From Halichondria panicea (taxonomy: Eukaryota; Porifera; Demospongiae; Suberitida; Halichondriidae), in the NCBI RefSeq assembly GCF_963675165.1, contig NC_087377.1, positions 16,906,518 to 16,970,517 on the forward strand: a stretch of 64,000 nt of DNA, read 5' to 3'. Below the pieces are notes generated by a model. That model ran no database searches. It saw only the letters and a list, made by a program, of their open reading frames with translations, and was not told the origin of the DNA. This document shows positions 1 through 15,032 of this stretch, piece by piece. The position numbers and the translations under genes are program-made. Numbering within the stretch: position 1 is the stretch's first letter; each line of letters begins with the position of its first letter.

Positions 1-383
1 ACCATGTAATTCGAAAGCGAAAATAATACGAAAACGAAACGTCCAAAGTTAGGGTCCACATTAAAACCAACTACACATTATACACAAGTACCGTACTTGT
101 TCAATTTAAGGCGACCCTTCAAATATGCGACACCCTCAATCTTAGGTAATATTCTGACCTCTAAAAGTAGACAATTATTTTTTTATGTTGCGTCCTAAAT
201 AGAGGTCAAACCACGGCCTCGATTCCAGGCCGCTAGAAGTAATTTTAAGCAGCCTGTAATCGAGGATAGTAGAGTAACCTCCAATTAGATGCGACCCTCT
301 AAATATGCAACACCAGGAATGTTTCTCAACCTCCAAAAGAAATGACCTCTCGTTTTGTAATTATTTACGAATAAGTACATTAC

Positions 384-480
384 CTTGTTCTTGATGAAGG
401 TTCCTCAGTAGTCCCTGTCCATGGACTCATGTCTTCAGCCTCCACCAATACAGACAAATAGTTTGACCACTTGCTCAGAG
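384..480 (-). pseudogene. USF-like gene, exon 1 (left-edge copy)
   Basis: Read on the minus strand this stretch is open and ends at a splice donor (AACAAG/GTAATG). It encodes an acidic segment containing SVLVEAEDMSPWTGTTEEPS. The same exon recurs near 6105-6190 and 55537-55640, where it precedes recognisable USF-like exons. Only this exon is inside the window here; the rest of the copy would lie to the left. I cannot tell whether the copy is functional. It faces away from Death-kinase-Kelch unit A. Confidence 0.45.
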
Positions 481-767
481 CTTCAAAACTGACTGCACAA
501 GTTCTTCTCTCTGGAAGCACCACGTGGTTTAGCCATAGATAGTAGAGGAAGAGGGCGTATCTTGTTAGCTGCTGTTTTTCTAGTTTTCTGTATCATGCTG
601 TGAAGATACTGTACTGTACAGAGCCTCTGGATTATTATCAGTGAGTGCAGACAGCACTGTTTACTGCATGTACATGATTTAGATGGCATGATATAATTTG
701 CACACACTAATTCTGACATAATATATAATTATTATACATTCATCTTATTCCACTCTCTACAGAGAAG
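481..767. promoter_or_regulatory. Divergent promoter region between USF-like exon and unit A
   Basis: About 290 bp separate the minus-strand USF-like first exon from the ATG of unit A. The same head-to-head spacing is kept upstream of B (about 6200-6557) and G (about 55650-55976). A CTCTACAG acceptor-like motif just before each ATG suggests that a 5' untranslated intron may be present. No TATA box or operator was identified, so the promoter role is inferred from layout. Confidence 0.35.
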
Positions 768-1205
768 ATGTCTGACTATCTCACAATAGCAGATCTAGGA
801 AAACTATACATAGCTACGTTTGATGCTCGAATCAAGTGGAGAAACTTCTTGCTGGTTCTTGAGGTATCCTCTGATACCATCGACAGCATTGGTACAAAAT
901 GGCAAAACAATCCTGATGACTGCTATCGTGAGGGTTTGAAAGAATGGCTGAAAGGTGGTGAGAGAAGCTGGGAAGATGTTGTCAAAGCTTTGTCAAGTCC
1001 TATTGTGGGCCACGTTCACATAGCCAGGACCATCGAGAAAGATCATCTACAGTCTACTGATGCAAGCAATCCTACTGATGTGAAGTCAGAGGGTAAGCAC
1101 TAGTTCAGCACAGGAATCATACAGTCATAATGCTTAGTTCGTTAGCTGCTATAATATTCACCCCCCCCCCACACACACACACACATATACACACACACCA
1201 CACAC

Positions 1206-1264
<59 letters not shown>

Positions 1265-3689
1265 GTTCTACAGTTGACCAAAATCACCAGGATATCAATG
1301 ACGATTTGACTGTTTTCCTAGACCAACGACTTGGTAAAGGTGCATTTGGAGCAGTCTTCAAAGGCAGCTACAAGGGCGAGATTTGTGCAGTCAAAGTGCT
1401 GCTTCACGACGCTATGGAGATGCAGGCAAGTATTTCAATCGGCAAAAACGAAGAAGCTAGCGATGCAATTGATCGTGAAAGTGATTTTCTCAAGTCGTTC
1501 CAGCACCCAAACGTTGTTCAGTTTTTGTCGACAGCCAAGCACCCCAAATCAGGGAGTACAATCCTTGTTGTTGAGCTGATGGATTGCAATTTGAGATCCT
1601 ATTTCTCCAGCCTTGATGAAGAGTCCCTCACTAGCGAATGTGAAATTAGCCTCTCCAATGACATGGCTTGTGGTCTGGCCTACATTCACAGCAAGCAGAT
1701 TATCCACCGTGACCTCTGTGGTGATAACGTCTTGCTGAAGCTTACACGACCAGTGCCTGTTGCAAAGATATCCGACTTTGGCATGTCACGGCTATACGAT
1801 CCCTCCAAGCTTAGCCACACCCTCACAGCCATTGGTAACCGTATGGGGTATCTACCTCTCGAGGCTATTCGATTGGACAAGGATAATTACGATAATAGCT
1901 TGGATGTGTTCTCTCTTGGGGCAATTATGATGCAGATTGTTTGCAAGCTGAAGACGATCAAATCTGTGGAAGATCGATCATTCCATGTTGCCCAGATACC
2001 TCACACACACAGGTTGAGGAAGCTTATCGACAGTTGTTTGCAAGAAGACATGAGGAGGAGACCATCTGCCAGGGACATCTGTGAGTCAATGATAAGTATA
2101 TTATGTGTTTTATTCAGCTAACTGTAACCCTAACGAAAAAATCATATCCGTCTATTAATGTTGGTATCGATTTTAGATACTTACCTGACAACAAGCTCGG
2201 ACCCAGTGGAGGCAACAAAGAAGGAGTCAAAGGACACTGAACAAGTCAAGAAGGTGCATACATGTAGTGTGATAATGAGATTCCCACAGCAACAATAGTA
2301 TTGTACCTTAACATGCATGGATGCTGTCTCATGTGTTAAGCCGTAACTATACACATCCGTTTGACTGTGCCTATAATTATGTACTTCATTTAGTGAAGAT
2401 TATCTCGTTCTGTTGTAGAATTTCCACTAATGATATTCACGCCTGTGTTTTAGATTTCCACCAACGTTTCCCTGTACAGGCGCACAAGGAACAGACTGAG
2501 CACAAAGATGCTGAGCTGGTCAGGAGAGACGCCATCATTCAACAGCAGAGACAGGTGAGACAAAATGCACCATTATATTATTGCAGAGCTATAGTAGAAG
2601 CTTTGATCTCTTATAATCGTACTGTACATTCTATTAGACTGGTGGGCGTGGCCTCTTAAGCTAATTAGAGAAAGTGATTTAGTGTGCATGCAATTATTGC
2701 TACAAGTAACACTCACTTGTTAGTAGACACTATCCTAATTACACTCATTCATTATTCAGGGTCCCCCTCCCAGAGAGTTGAGACTTCCACTCACTCTGAA
2801 ATGGAGAAGAGGAAAAGACATGCCAATCAAGATGGGTTCCACGGTACAGAGTGTTGTTATCGGTGACACGGTGTATGTTGGTGGAGGGCGTGCAGGCAAT
2901 GATCGTGACAAGTGTACAGTGATGAAGCTCGAGCAAGATCAATGGACCAAACTACCAGAGTACACTGCCAAGTGGTTCGCTATGACATCACTCGCTAATC
3001 GACTAGTGCTGGTGGGAGGACAGGATCCAAGAAACAACAAACGCACCAATCAGCTTGCAGTTTTTGAAGCAGGGGAATGGACTCACCCGTACCAACCAAT
3101 GAACATTGCTCGTTGTTCCTCAGCAGCTGTCTCCTTCAACAACCACATCATTGTAGCTGGTGGGTATGATGATAAAGGACGTACCTCCTCTGTGGAGGTG
3201 TTGGATGTGGCATCAAGAAGATGGTACATTGCTCAGTCACTACCTAACCCACGATCAGATCTGAAATCGACTCTCATAGGAAACACCCTCTTCCTAATGG
3301 GAGGGTGGGATCACACTGTGAGTAGTTCAACCAAGACAGTGCATCACGCCGACCTCGATGAACTCATTGCAAATGCCCTTTCCAACATGGACACACCCAC
3401 TCTCTGGCAGACCTTACAGGAAGTACCACTCGAGTGGTCAGCTCCTCTCAGTATTGGGAGGTCACTATTAGCCGTTGGTGGAGCGGACGACAGATTCAAC
3501 CCAAGTTCATCGATCCACCTCTACCAGCCTGACACCAGGAGGTGGGTGAAAGTGGGAGACCTGCCTACTGGACGATACTACTGCACATGCTCAGTACTTC
3601 CTAGTGGAGAGGTCATTGTAGCCGGAGGACAGACATATTCATTTGTTTATATTCAAACTGTTGATTTCTTCTTTATAAGTGCTAATTAG
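768..3689 (+). CDS. Unit A: Death - TKL-like kinase - coiled coil - Kelch protein
   Basis: Five exons fit splice motifs and phase: 768-1092, 1274-2080, 2177-2253, 2480-2554 and 2760-3689, giving about 737 residues. Exon 1 is a Death-fold domain (hydrophobic helices, W at KEWLKG and SWEDV). Exon 2 is a complete kinase domain: glycine loop LGKGAFGAV, lysine in CAVK, catalytic HRDLCGDN, and DFGMSR. The usual APE triplet reads PLEA. A Lys/Glu-rich linker and a 25-residue coiled coil (QAHKEQ to QQQRQ region) follow. The last exon holds six Kelch blades, each with a Gly-Gly. There is no signal peptide or membrane segment, so a cytoplasmic signalling role is inferred: Death for homotypic contacts, Kelch for ligand recognition. 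All key kinase residues are present. A CA-rich microsatellite lies in intron 1. This is the cleanest Death-type unit with G. Confidence 0.85.
1160..1262 (+). repeat. (CA)n microsatellite in intron 1 of unit A
   Basis: An imperfect CA/CCA run occupies most of intron 1, ending 10 bp before the kinase-exon acceptor. The equivalent intron of B (6965-7074) and of G (56396-56468) holds the same repeat at a different length, so it is an inherited and length-variable part of the unit. Confidence 0.95.
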
Positions 3690-3879
3690 TTATTTTGTTA
3701 ATTGTTTCTCTTTAATTGTGCGATGAGTTTATAACGATATTGTTTATCATGTTGAGAAAATTAAGTTGCAACAGAATTTTATCACATAATTATAGTTATT
3801 ATGATGACATGAAGTGGTACATACATAATTACATTGCCAGAAAATAGTACAAAAACAGACAAAATAATATTTAACAGTC

Positions 3880-5169
3880 TCATAACAAGTTCAGGTCCTT
3901 GGTTGGGGTCTTGTCCGAGGGTAGGGTGGACGCCTTCTCCCAGAATACAAAGTCTATCTCCTCTTCCGAGTCAGACAGTGAGGGGTGGGGCTCGGGAACT
4001 GAGGGGTTAAAGAGTCACATGGTCATAGTCACACTGAGTGGTCAGTTTGCGTGAGGCCCCTCTCTTTCTTAGCAGCATAAGTAGGCCTAAAGGTGTGTGT
4101 GGGGGGGGGGTCGTACATGATTGTACATTGCACACCTTCAAATAGGACACACTATAACTGACCTTGAATGACTTTAAGGGACTCTACAAAGTATGACACA
4201 AATGCATTTTCCAGCTGATGTACTCTGTACCTCTACCTCCATTCTCAGTGCCTCTTCTTGTCTCCACAACACTTGGCCGGGCTGAAAAATGGCCGCATAA
4301 CTGGGGGCCGGAAAAGATGAGGGGTGGAAAAATCGAGCAATAGTACAGAAGACAAATCGATCAGTCAATCTACAATTAGAACTAGAGTACTGAAGTGCTA
4401 CCCTCGGCTGTTGACATAAACAATAAAGATCTATAGAAACCAGAGGAGTGTTATACAATAGTATATATGATCTGGCTAAGTAGCAAATAACGGGAGCAAT
4501 AAAATAAAACTAGACTATAGGGCTGAAACTTTTGAGAACAAGTTTTAGTAGAATCATAACACTAATAGTATCTTATTGCACTAGATTATAATCTGACTTC
4601 AAGATATACAGTGAAACAGTATAGCTGTACTCTAGAGGTGGCATAGGTCCGCTATGGAGTCCATTAATTAACCTGGCTGTATTCTATAATAATCTCTATA
4701 GAGTGACTAGACTAAGAAAAGCTTCACTACAACTCTACACACTAACTGACGTGACACAACTCACTAGTCGAGCCACTTTGATTTCTAAACAGAGCCGAGT
4801 CAGCACTCATCCTGTGCAACAGAGAAATACAAATGATAGTACAGATAAACAGTATTAGCATGTATTACGCAAAATTAAAGTTATTATGCATTATGACTTT
4901 ACACATCCTGAGGACCAAACTACACATTGTATGATTAGCTTCAAGCCAGTGGCAATCCTTGCAAGAGTTGCCAGGCTACACACTATTGTACAGATACACA
5001 CTTGTTAGCATGTATTACGAAGTTATTATGGATTATTATGACCGCTTTACAAACACTACACGATGACCCTTTACCTAATCTGCTCCAATAGTGAGAGGTA
5101 CTTCTCTTTGTACTCATTTCTCTCCCTCAGCACACGGGCCACCTCCAGCCTCGACACACGTATGTCCTC
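3880..5169 (-). pseudogene. JIP3/4-like scaffold exons, copy in A-B spacer
   Basis: Several minus-strand exon-like blocks lie here. 5075-5169 is bounded by AAG/GAGGAC and ATTAG/GTAAAG and reads RVSRLEVARVLRERNEYKEK. From memory of the family this matches the RH2/leucine-zipper segment of JIP3/JIP4 (RVEMARVLMERNQYKERL). Near 4759-4815 is a terminal exon ending KSKWLD with a deletion inside it. Near 4190-4270 is a helical block (PGQVLWRQEEALRMEVEV). 3880-3998 is an acidic terminal exon (SDSEEEIDFVFW, stop at 3880-3882). The blocks recur in other spacers, so this is a duplicated gene piece rather than one intact gene. The RH2 assignment is good; linking all blocks to one gene is inference. Confidence 0.5.
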
Positions 5170-5465
5170 CTTATGGCCTCTATCACTTATTTACGAAACT
5201 AATTGCTTGAGCTGCACTGCACCTGTCAAACCTCCTCTGGATACACAGTGTTAGCCTTTGATTGCATTGCGGGAACAACAAGTGTGTGTGTGTGTGTGTG
5301 TGTGTTCGTTATTTGGTAGGTAGTTACCATCATGCAAATTCTAACAATGTAATACGAAAGCGAAAATAATACGAAAACGAAACGTCATAGGAGACCTTTA
5401 AAAAAGCGTTTTTAAGCGCTAGGTTTTATATGTTACTTGGTGTGAACTGTGTGTGTGTGTGTTAC

Positions 5466-6190
5466 CTGGGTATCATGCACAAGACCAAAGTTAAGGCCCC
5501 AAGTCACTGGCCTGTAGCTGCTCCACACTCTCCCCATCATCACTCTGACTTATCTCTATCTCAAACTGTGAACTGGGTACCACCTCTTCAGTAGCGATAG
5601 TAACCGTCTCCACGTCGATCGGCTCTGTCCCTACGTGTAGTATCTCTGTATTAAAACAGTTTTTAAGTGTTTGCTTTTATGTTACTTGGTGTGAACTCTG
5701 TGTGGGTACATACCTGGGTATCATGCACAAGACCAAAGTTAGGGCCCACATTATAACCAACTACACATTATACACAAGTACCGTACTTGTTCAATTTAAG
5801 GCGACCCTCCAAATATGCGACACTCTCGATCTTAGGTAATATTCTGACCTCTAAAAGTAGCGACTGCTGCGTGTGACAATTATATTTTTATGTCGCGTCC
5901 TAAATAGAGGTCAAACCACACCCTCGATTCCAGGCCGCTAGAAACAATATAATTTTAAGCATCCTATAATCGAGGATAGTAGAGTAACCTCCAATTAGAT
6001 GCGACCCTCTAAATATGAGACACCAGGAATTTTTCTAAACCTCCAAAAAGAAATGACCTCTCGCTTTGTAATTTAATATTTATGAATAACTGTACCTTGT
6101 TAATGTTCTTGATGAAGGTTCCTCAGTAGTCCCTGTCCATGGACTCATGTCTTCAGCCTCCACCAATACAGACAAATAGTTCGACCACTT
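5466..6190 (-). pseudogene. USF-like gene, exons 1 and 2 (A-B spacer copy)
   Basis: 5466-5645 matches the acidic N-terminal exon seen at 54936-55114 (residues such as TEEVVPSSQFEIEISQSDDG) but is one base longer, which shifts the frame within the exon. About 6105-6190 repeats USF-like exon 1. Downstream exons are missing: at about 5275 the sequence passes from JIP-like material to the GT repeat and the intron of the USF-like gene, which looks like a recombination junction. It is therefore a fragment, sitting head-to-head with unit B. Confidence 0.5.
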
Positions 6191-6557
6191 GCTCAGAACT
6201 TCAAAATTGACAGCACAATTTCTTCTTCTCTCTAGCTAGCTATGGAAGTGAAAGACCAGCCACGTGGTTTAGCAATGTTATCGCACGTGACAGCTATTAT
6301 TTATTCTGCAGAGAAAGAGGGCGGGTCTCGTTGTAGCTGAGCTAACTGTTGTCCTGTACTTCTGTATCGTGCCTGGTATCAAGCTGTGAAGATACTGTAG
6401 CTCTGGATTATTATCAGTAAGTGCAGACAGCACTGTTTTATTTTCTGCATATAGATCTACGGTACATGGTTTTGATGATATAATTTGCACACACCAAATA
6501 TTGATACATAATTACATGTATATCATTGCTTATCTTATTCCACACTCTACAGAGAAG

Positions 6558-9449
<2,892 letters not shown>

Positions 9450-11320
9450 TTAGTTATTGTAATATGTTGTGCATTGTTAACAATCTTTTTGAAAAAAGTT
9501 TTCTAATTAAGTTCGCATATTTCGTTTATTTTTATTCGAACTGTTGATTTCTTCTCTATAAGTACTAATTACCGTATAGCGTGAAATTTTTGATGCATTT
9601 ATATTTTGTGGATAGGCCTCTCTTTTCGTTGCACAATGTTCGCGGAATGACTGCTTACCGGAAGCCACGCCTTAAATATTTGCACGTTAGCAGGTATAAT
9701 ATAAGAGAAAATTAAGTTGCAACAGAATTTTATCGCATATAAAGTTATTATGATGACATGAAGTGGTACATACATAATTACATTGCCAGAAAATAGTACA
9801 AAACAGACAAAATAATATTTATTAAATAACAGTCTCAGTTCAGGTCCTTGGTTGGGGTCTTGTCCAAGGGTAGGGTGGACGCCTTCTCCCAGAATCCAAA
9901 GTCTATCTCCTCTTCCGAGTCAGACAGTGAGGGCTGGGGCTCAGGAACTGAGGGGTTAAAGAGTCACATGATCATAGTCATACTGAGTGGCCAGTTTACG
10001 TGAGGCCCCTCTCTTTCTTAGCAGCATAGTAGGCCTAAAGGTGTGTGTGTGTGGGGGGGGGTCGTACATGATTGTACATTGCACACCTTCAAATAGGACA
10101 CACTATAGCTGACCTTGAATGACTTTAAGGGACTCTACAAAGTATGACACAAATGCATTTTCCAGCTAATGTACTCTGTACCTCTACCTCCATTCTCAGT
10201 GCCTCTTCTTGTCTCCTCAACACTTGGCCGGGCTGAAAAATGTCCGCATAACTGGAGGCCGGAAAAGATGAGGGGTGGAAAAATCAAACAATAGTACAGA
10301 AGACAAATCGATCAGTCAATCTACAATTAGAACTAGAGCACTGAAGTGCTACCCTCGGCTGTTGACATAAATAATAAAGATCTATAGAAACCAGAGGAGT
10401 GTTATACAATAGTATATATGATCTGGCTAAGCAGCAAGTAACGGGAGCAATAAAATAAAACTAGACTAGAGGTGAGAAGGGAGTTTTAGCATAACATCAT
10501 AGACACGTACTTTGTTGCACTAATATTATAATGAAACAGTAGGTGGTGCCACAGGTCCAAACACATACTATGAAGGTTATAGCTTAGCTGGTTATTTTCA
10601 AGTACAATTTGGGCCTGAAATAAATACTATTATTGATCTAAGCACACTATAATTATTGCAGCACTATTAAAGATGCTATTAAATACGATAAATCGGAGGT
10701 TTGCAACACCAGATGACTACACAAGTCAACAAAGCTCTCAGAAAGAGACCTACAATGTGTGTAGTTGTCTGACATGCTATCACTCACTTCTCCAGCATTA
10801 GTTTCTCATTGTCTATAATGATCAGATCCACTCCGGGTGCGTTGCTACCGCTGGTTGCTAGGTGGAGCTCCGCTAAATAAGCTCTCCTCGTTGGAGTCCA
10901 CCTCACCTGGTTGGTACAAATCCTCAGGTCTAGTAGGGAGAAAACACGTGAACAGTACTTACTACGAATTATGGCCAAACAATAATAACTGTACACACAC
11001 AAGCACGTCTTCAAACACTGCACATGTAACCAAGGTAATGGCTATAATAGTCTCAAGCAACTTCACCATAACACGACCCCTGGCTATAAGGTCAAATACT
11101 CGTGTCATTAGAGCCCTTGTCAGAGCTTGCTACATGACGGTAGTCTACTGGTGCACTCTTCAACATACTACACGTATATAAAAGTTTCAAACAGTCTTCT
11201 GGACCATCCAAACAAAATCAAATGCGTCCTATAGGAACAGTGAACATGAAAATGTTGGCAGTAGGTATATCCTATCAGGCTATTAAATAACAACACTATC
11301 ACTCACTCATCATCCTGAGT
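9450..11320. other. B-C spacer with JIP3/4-like debris
   Basis: 9572-9705 is a repeat also found at 51600-51725 and, more distantly, at 44875-44975 (CCGTATAGCG start, GACTGCTTACCGGAA inside). About 9835-9960 is the acidic JIP-like terminal exon copy on the minus strand. About 10160-10235 is the helical block. At 10788-10920 the minus strand reads GVDLIIIDNEKLMLEK in one frame and DLYQPGEVDSNEESLFSGAP in another. Both resemble JIP3/4 N-terminal coiled-coil material split by a frameshift. No intact gene is visible. Confidence 0.45.
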
Positions 11321-11324
11321 TTGT

Positions 11325-11515
11325 CATCAGACTTGCATCTTTACGAGCAACTTCGTCATGTAGGATCATCTGATTGGACAGGAACTTGCCCTCCCCACCT
11401 CCTCAGCAATGGTCTCTCTCCATGGTCCTGGCTATGTCACTGATAGTCTGTGGTCTACGATCCACTCTTGATAGGATCAAGGACTGCAAACTGTCCCATA
11501 ATCTGTACAAAGTCT
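11325..11515 (-). pseudogene. Death-domain exon remnant
   Basis: On the minus strand this reads ...SDIARTMERDHC followed by a stop. That closely parallels the end of the Death exon in A and G (SDIARTIEKDHLQ). A helical segment follows (NQMILHDEVARKDASLM). A second copy lies at about 17500-17640 upstream of unit D. It points away from the kinase-only units, so it is not their missing N-terminus. It may descend from an inverted Death-domain gene. Confidence 0.5.
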
Positions 11516-11678
11516 CTTCTTGATCATAACATATTCATGCATAATAATAGTTGGCCACTAGCCTCGAATCCACGCCGATTAAAATATGGGCGTGGATTCT
11601 AGGCTAGTTAGCCACTTGCTCACGTGGCCACGTGGTTTGCATTGCTGAATGTCTTGTAGCTAGCTAGCTGCAAAAGCA

Positions 11679-14600
11679 ATGTTTTCTTTGCGAGATGATG
11701 CTGACTTGAGGGAGTTTGTGCTGGAGAATGTGGAGCACTTTGGAGAGGAGAGAGTTCTAGGAACTGGCTCCTATGGCTCTGTTCAAGAGGTCAGTCACTG
11801 CATGCTCTGTTTCTGTGCACTGTCTCTAGTGTATCTGCTAGTGACTGCCTCCATGCACAGGTGATGATCAATGGTGAGGTGTATGCAGCCAAGAAGATCC
11901 ACGAGGTTCTCCTGGAGACGGATGAGCGTGGTGGAGTGGCCAACCTAGCTGGGAACTACCGCCGAGAGTGTCGACTCATGGCTCGCATCCGTCACCCCAA
12001 CATCACCCAGTTCATTGGGCTGTGTTTCGTGACTGGCTCTCGACTGCCTCTCCTGGTCATGGAGAGGCTGGACTCAAGTCTGGACGATCTCCTGGAGTCC
12101 ACCCCCAACATCCCCCTCTCTGTCACCCAGTACATTCTGGTCTGTGTGGCTCGAGGGCTGCTCCACCTGCATCGTGAGTCCGTGGTCCATCGTGACCTTA
12201 CTGCCAGGAACGTCCTGCTGACGGCATCTCTGAGAGCCAAGATCACCGACTTTGGTAACTCTCGTATCGTGAATCTGGAGCCTGGTCGACTGGCCAGGAC
12301 TCTGACGAGGTTTCCTGGGACACTGGTGTACATGCCGCCCGAGGCCCTCTCTGACAGAGGTCACAATGTGTACGGACCCAGTCTGGACGTTTTCTCTTTC
12401 GGAGTGTTGCAATTGTTTGCACTCACACAAGTATGTGTGTAGTTAATGATATTCATAGGTTAGATTCCTGGTGACCTTTCATGCAGTGAATTACCTTATA
12501 AGTATTGTGGTTGTATGTGTTGGGGAGATCCCCCTTTAATATTGTTGACCTTCAGCAAATGCATTTTGTATGTATGATTGTGAATATACGTGCACTCATT
12601 TTCTCCATACATACAGACATACATAAAAACAATCATGACAGTCAGTATTCACATGTTCTTCCACTCGTGTCATTGGACTAGGTGTTTCCAGGAGATCTCC
12701 TTGCCCCCACGTACAGTGACCCCAACAACCCAGACCACCTCCTGGCTCGCTCAGAGTTTGAGCGTCGAGGTCCCTACACGGCTCTCCTTGAGAGGAGTCT
12801 GGCGGGTGGACGTGAGCACCCTCTGTTTGGTCTGGTGAGGGAGTGTCTAGCCAACACCCCAGAGAGAAGACCGACCACCGCTGAGCTCCTCTCGTCTCTG
12901 GAGGAGGTGGGGAGGGGGATGGACGGAGGACTGCTCCAGCTGGACATTGGACGAGTGAAGACTGCCAGGACCCTCAGGGCAAAGGAGAAGAGGATAGAGG
13001 CTCTACAGGTGAGTCCAGTCCAGTGAGCTAGTTGGTGCAAGGGTCTGAGATTGCATGCTGTACTCTGTTCTCAGAGAGAGGTGGTCCAGAAGGACAGGAT
13101 ACTGGAGAGGAAAGATGAGCAACTTACTGAGAAAGATGCACTTCTAGTGCAAAAAGACAATCAACTTGAACAGCAAGGATACCAGTTGGAACAGAATGCT
13201 GCGCTTCTAGTGCAAAAAGACGATCAACTGGATCAAAAGGACAGACTTCTGGTACAAAAAGATGAGCTACTTGTTCAAAAAGATGAGGAAGTAGCGGACA
13301 AAGATACTCAGCTTGCTAGACAGCAACAGGTCAGCAGAACCAGTTTATTTTGTTTATTATAAGCTATTTTGTTCCACGAGCTAGCATGTTGATAACCTTT
13401 TTTTCACTTTATATGCAGATATTGAATTGTGTCCGTGCTAATGCTGCCACCAAAGATGGTGTGATTGCTGACAAGGACAGACAACTCAGTGAACAAGAGT
13501 CAAGGATCACTGATCTCATTTCCCAGAGAGAGGGTGCTCTAGTTGAGAGGGCCGCTCTCTTACAGGTATTATAGTAGTCACCAAATGCACACACTCTTAT
13601 ACGCTAGTATTATACTACAATAATGATATTTGTTTGCGTACATGTAGCTAAGTGTGTCGATGAGATTCCAACAATAGTAGTATACCTCAACAATTGATGC
13701 TATTGTATAAATCATGTTAAGCCGTAACTACACATCCGTTTGAGTGTGCCTATAATTATGTACTTCCTTTAGCAGAAATTGTCTCGTTTTGTTGTAGAAT
13801 TTTCACTAATGATATTCACGTCTGTGTTTAGATTTCCACTAACAGAGATGCTGAGCTGGTCAGGAGAGACGCCATCATTCAACAGCAGAGACTGGTGAGA
13901 CAAAATGCACCATTATATCATTGCAGAGCTATAGTAGAAGCTTTGATCTCTTATAATCGTACTGTACATTCTATTAGACTGGTGGGCGTGGCCTCTTAAG
14001 CTAATTAGAGAAAGTGATTTAGTGTGCATGCAATTATTGCTACAAGTAACACTCGCTTGTTAGTAGACACTATCCTAATTACACTCATTCATTATTCAGG
14101 GTCCCCCTCCCAGAGAGTTGAGACCTCCACTCACTCTGAAATGGAGAAGAGGAAAAGACATGCCAATCAAGATGGGTACCACGGTACAGAGTGTTGTTAT
14201 CGGTGACACGGTGTATGTTGGTGGAGGCGATGCAGTCAATGGTCGTGGCGCGTGTACAGTGATGAAGCTCGAGCAAGATCAATGGACCAAACTACCAGAG
14301 TACACTGCCAAGTGCTTCGCTATGACATCACTCGCTAATCGACTAGTGCTGGTGGGAGGACGTGATCCAAGAAACAACAAACCCACCAATCACCTTGCAG
14401 TGTTTGAATCAGGGGAATGGACTCACCCGTACCCACCAATGAACATTGCTCGTGATTCCTCAACAGCTGTCTCCTTCAATAACCACATCATTGTAGCTGA
14501 TGGTTGTGATGATAAAGGGCGTATCTCCTCTGTGGAGGTGTTGGACGTGGCATCAAGAAGATGGTACATTGCTCAGTCACTACCTAACCTACGATCAGAA

Positions 14601-15032
14601 CTGAAATCAACTCTCATAGGAAACACCCTCTACCTAATGGGAGGGTACGATCACACTCTGAGTGCAACCAAGACAGTGTACCACGTCGACCTCACTGAAC
14701 TCGTTGCAAAGGCCCATTCGAACCTGGACACACCCACTCTCTGGCAGACCTTACAGGAAGTACCACTCGTGCGTTCAGCTCCTCTCAGTATTGGGAGGTC
14801 ACTATTAGCCGTTGGTGGACGAGACGACAGATACATCTCAAGTTCATCGATCCACCTCTACCAGCCTGACACAAGGAGGTGGGTGAAAGTGGGAGACCTG
14901 CCTACTGCACGATCCTGTTGCACATGCTCAGTACTTCCTAGTGGAGAGGTCATTGTAGCCGGAGGACAGACAAGTTCATTTATTATTAGAAGACTGACAA
15001 TTGTTGATTTCTTCACTATAAGTGCTAATTAG
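11679..15032 (+). CDS. Unit C: kinase - long coiled coil - Kelch protein, no Death domain
   Basis: Seven exons keep phase: 11679-11789, 11861-12430, 12682-13008, 13075-13329, 13419-13565, 13832-13894 and 14100-15032, giving about 801 residues. The kinase starts near residue 25 with GTGSYGSV (split by intron 1), then AAKK, HRDLTARN and DFGNSR, and MPPEAL for the APE. It is related to TK/TKL kinases but clearly different from the Death-type kinase. Exons 4 and 5 form a coiled coil built from LLVQKDEQL-type heptads. Exon 6 uses a different acceptor from its paralogues: CTGTACAG is absent and TGTTTAG/ATTTCC keeps the frame. The Kelch exon has six blades, with the third Gly-Gly changed to ADG. The start ATG is the first in a conserved context (AGCAATG) shared with D and F. 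Confidence 0.82.

Noticed and set aside
2684-2942. Short frames overlapping the Kelch exon start on both strands
   Set aside because: They are shadows of the conserved intron and exon and recur only because the cassette recurs.
11992-12430. Minus-strand open frames opposite the kinase exons of C, D and F
   Set aside because: They mirror the conserved kinase coding sequence and have no splice signals or recognisable domains.
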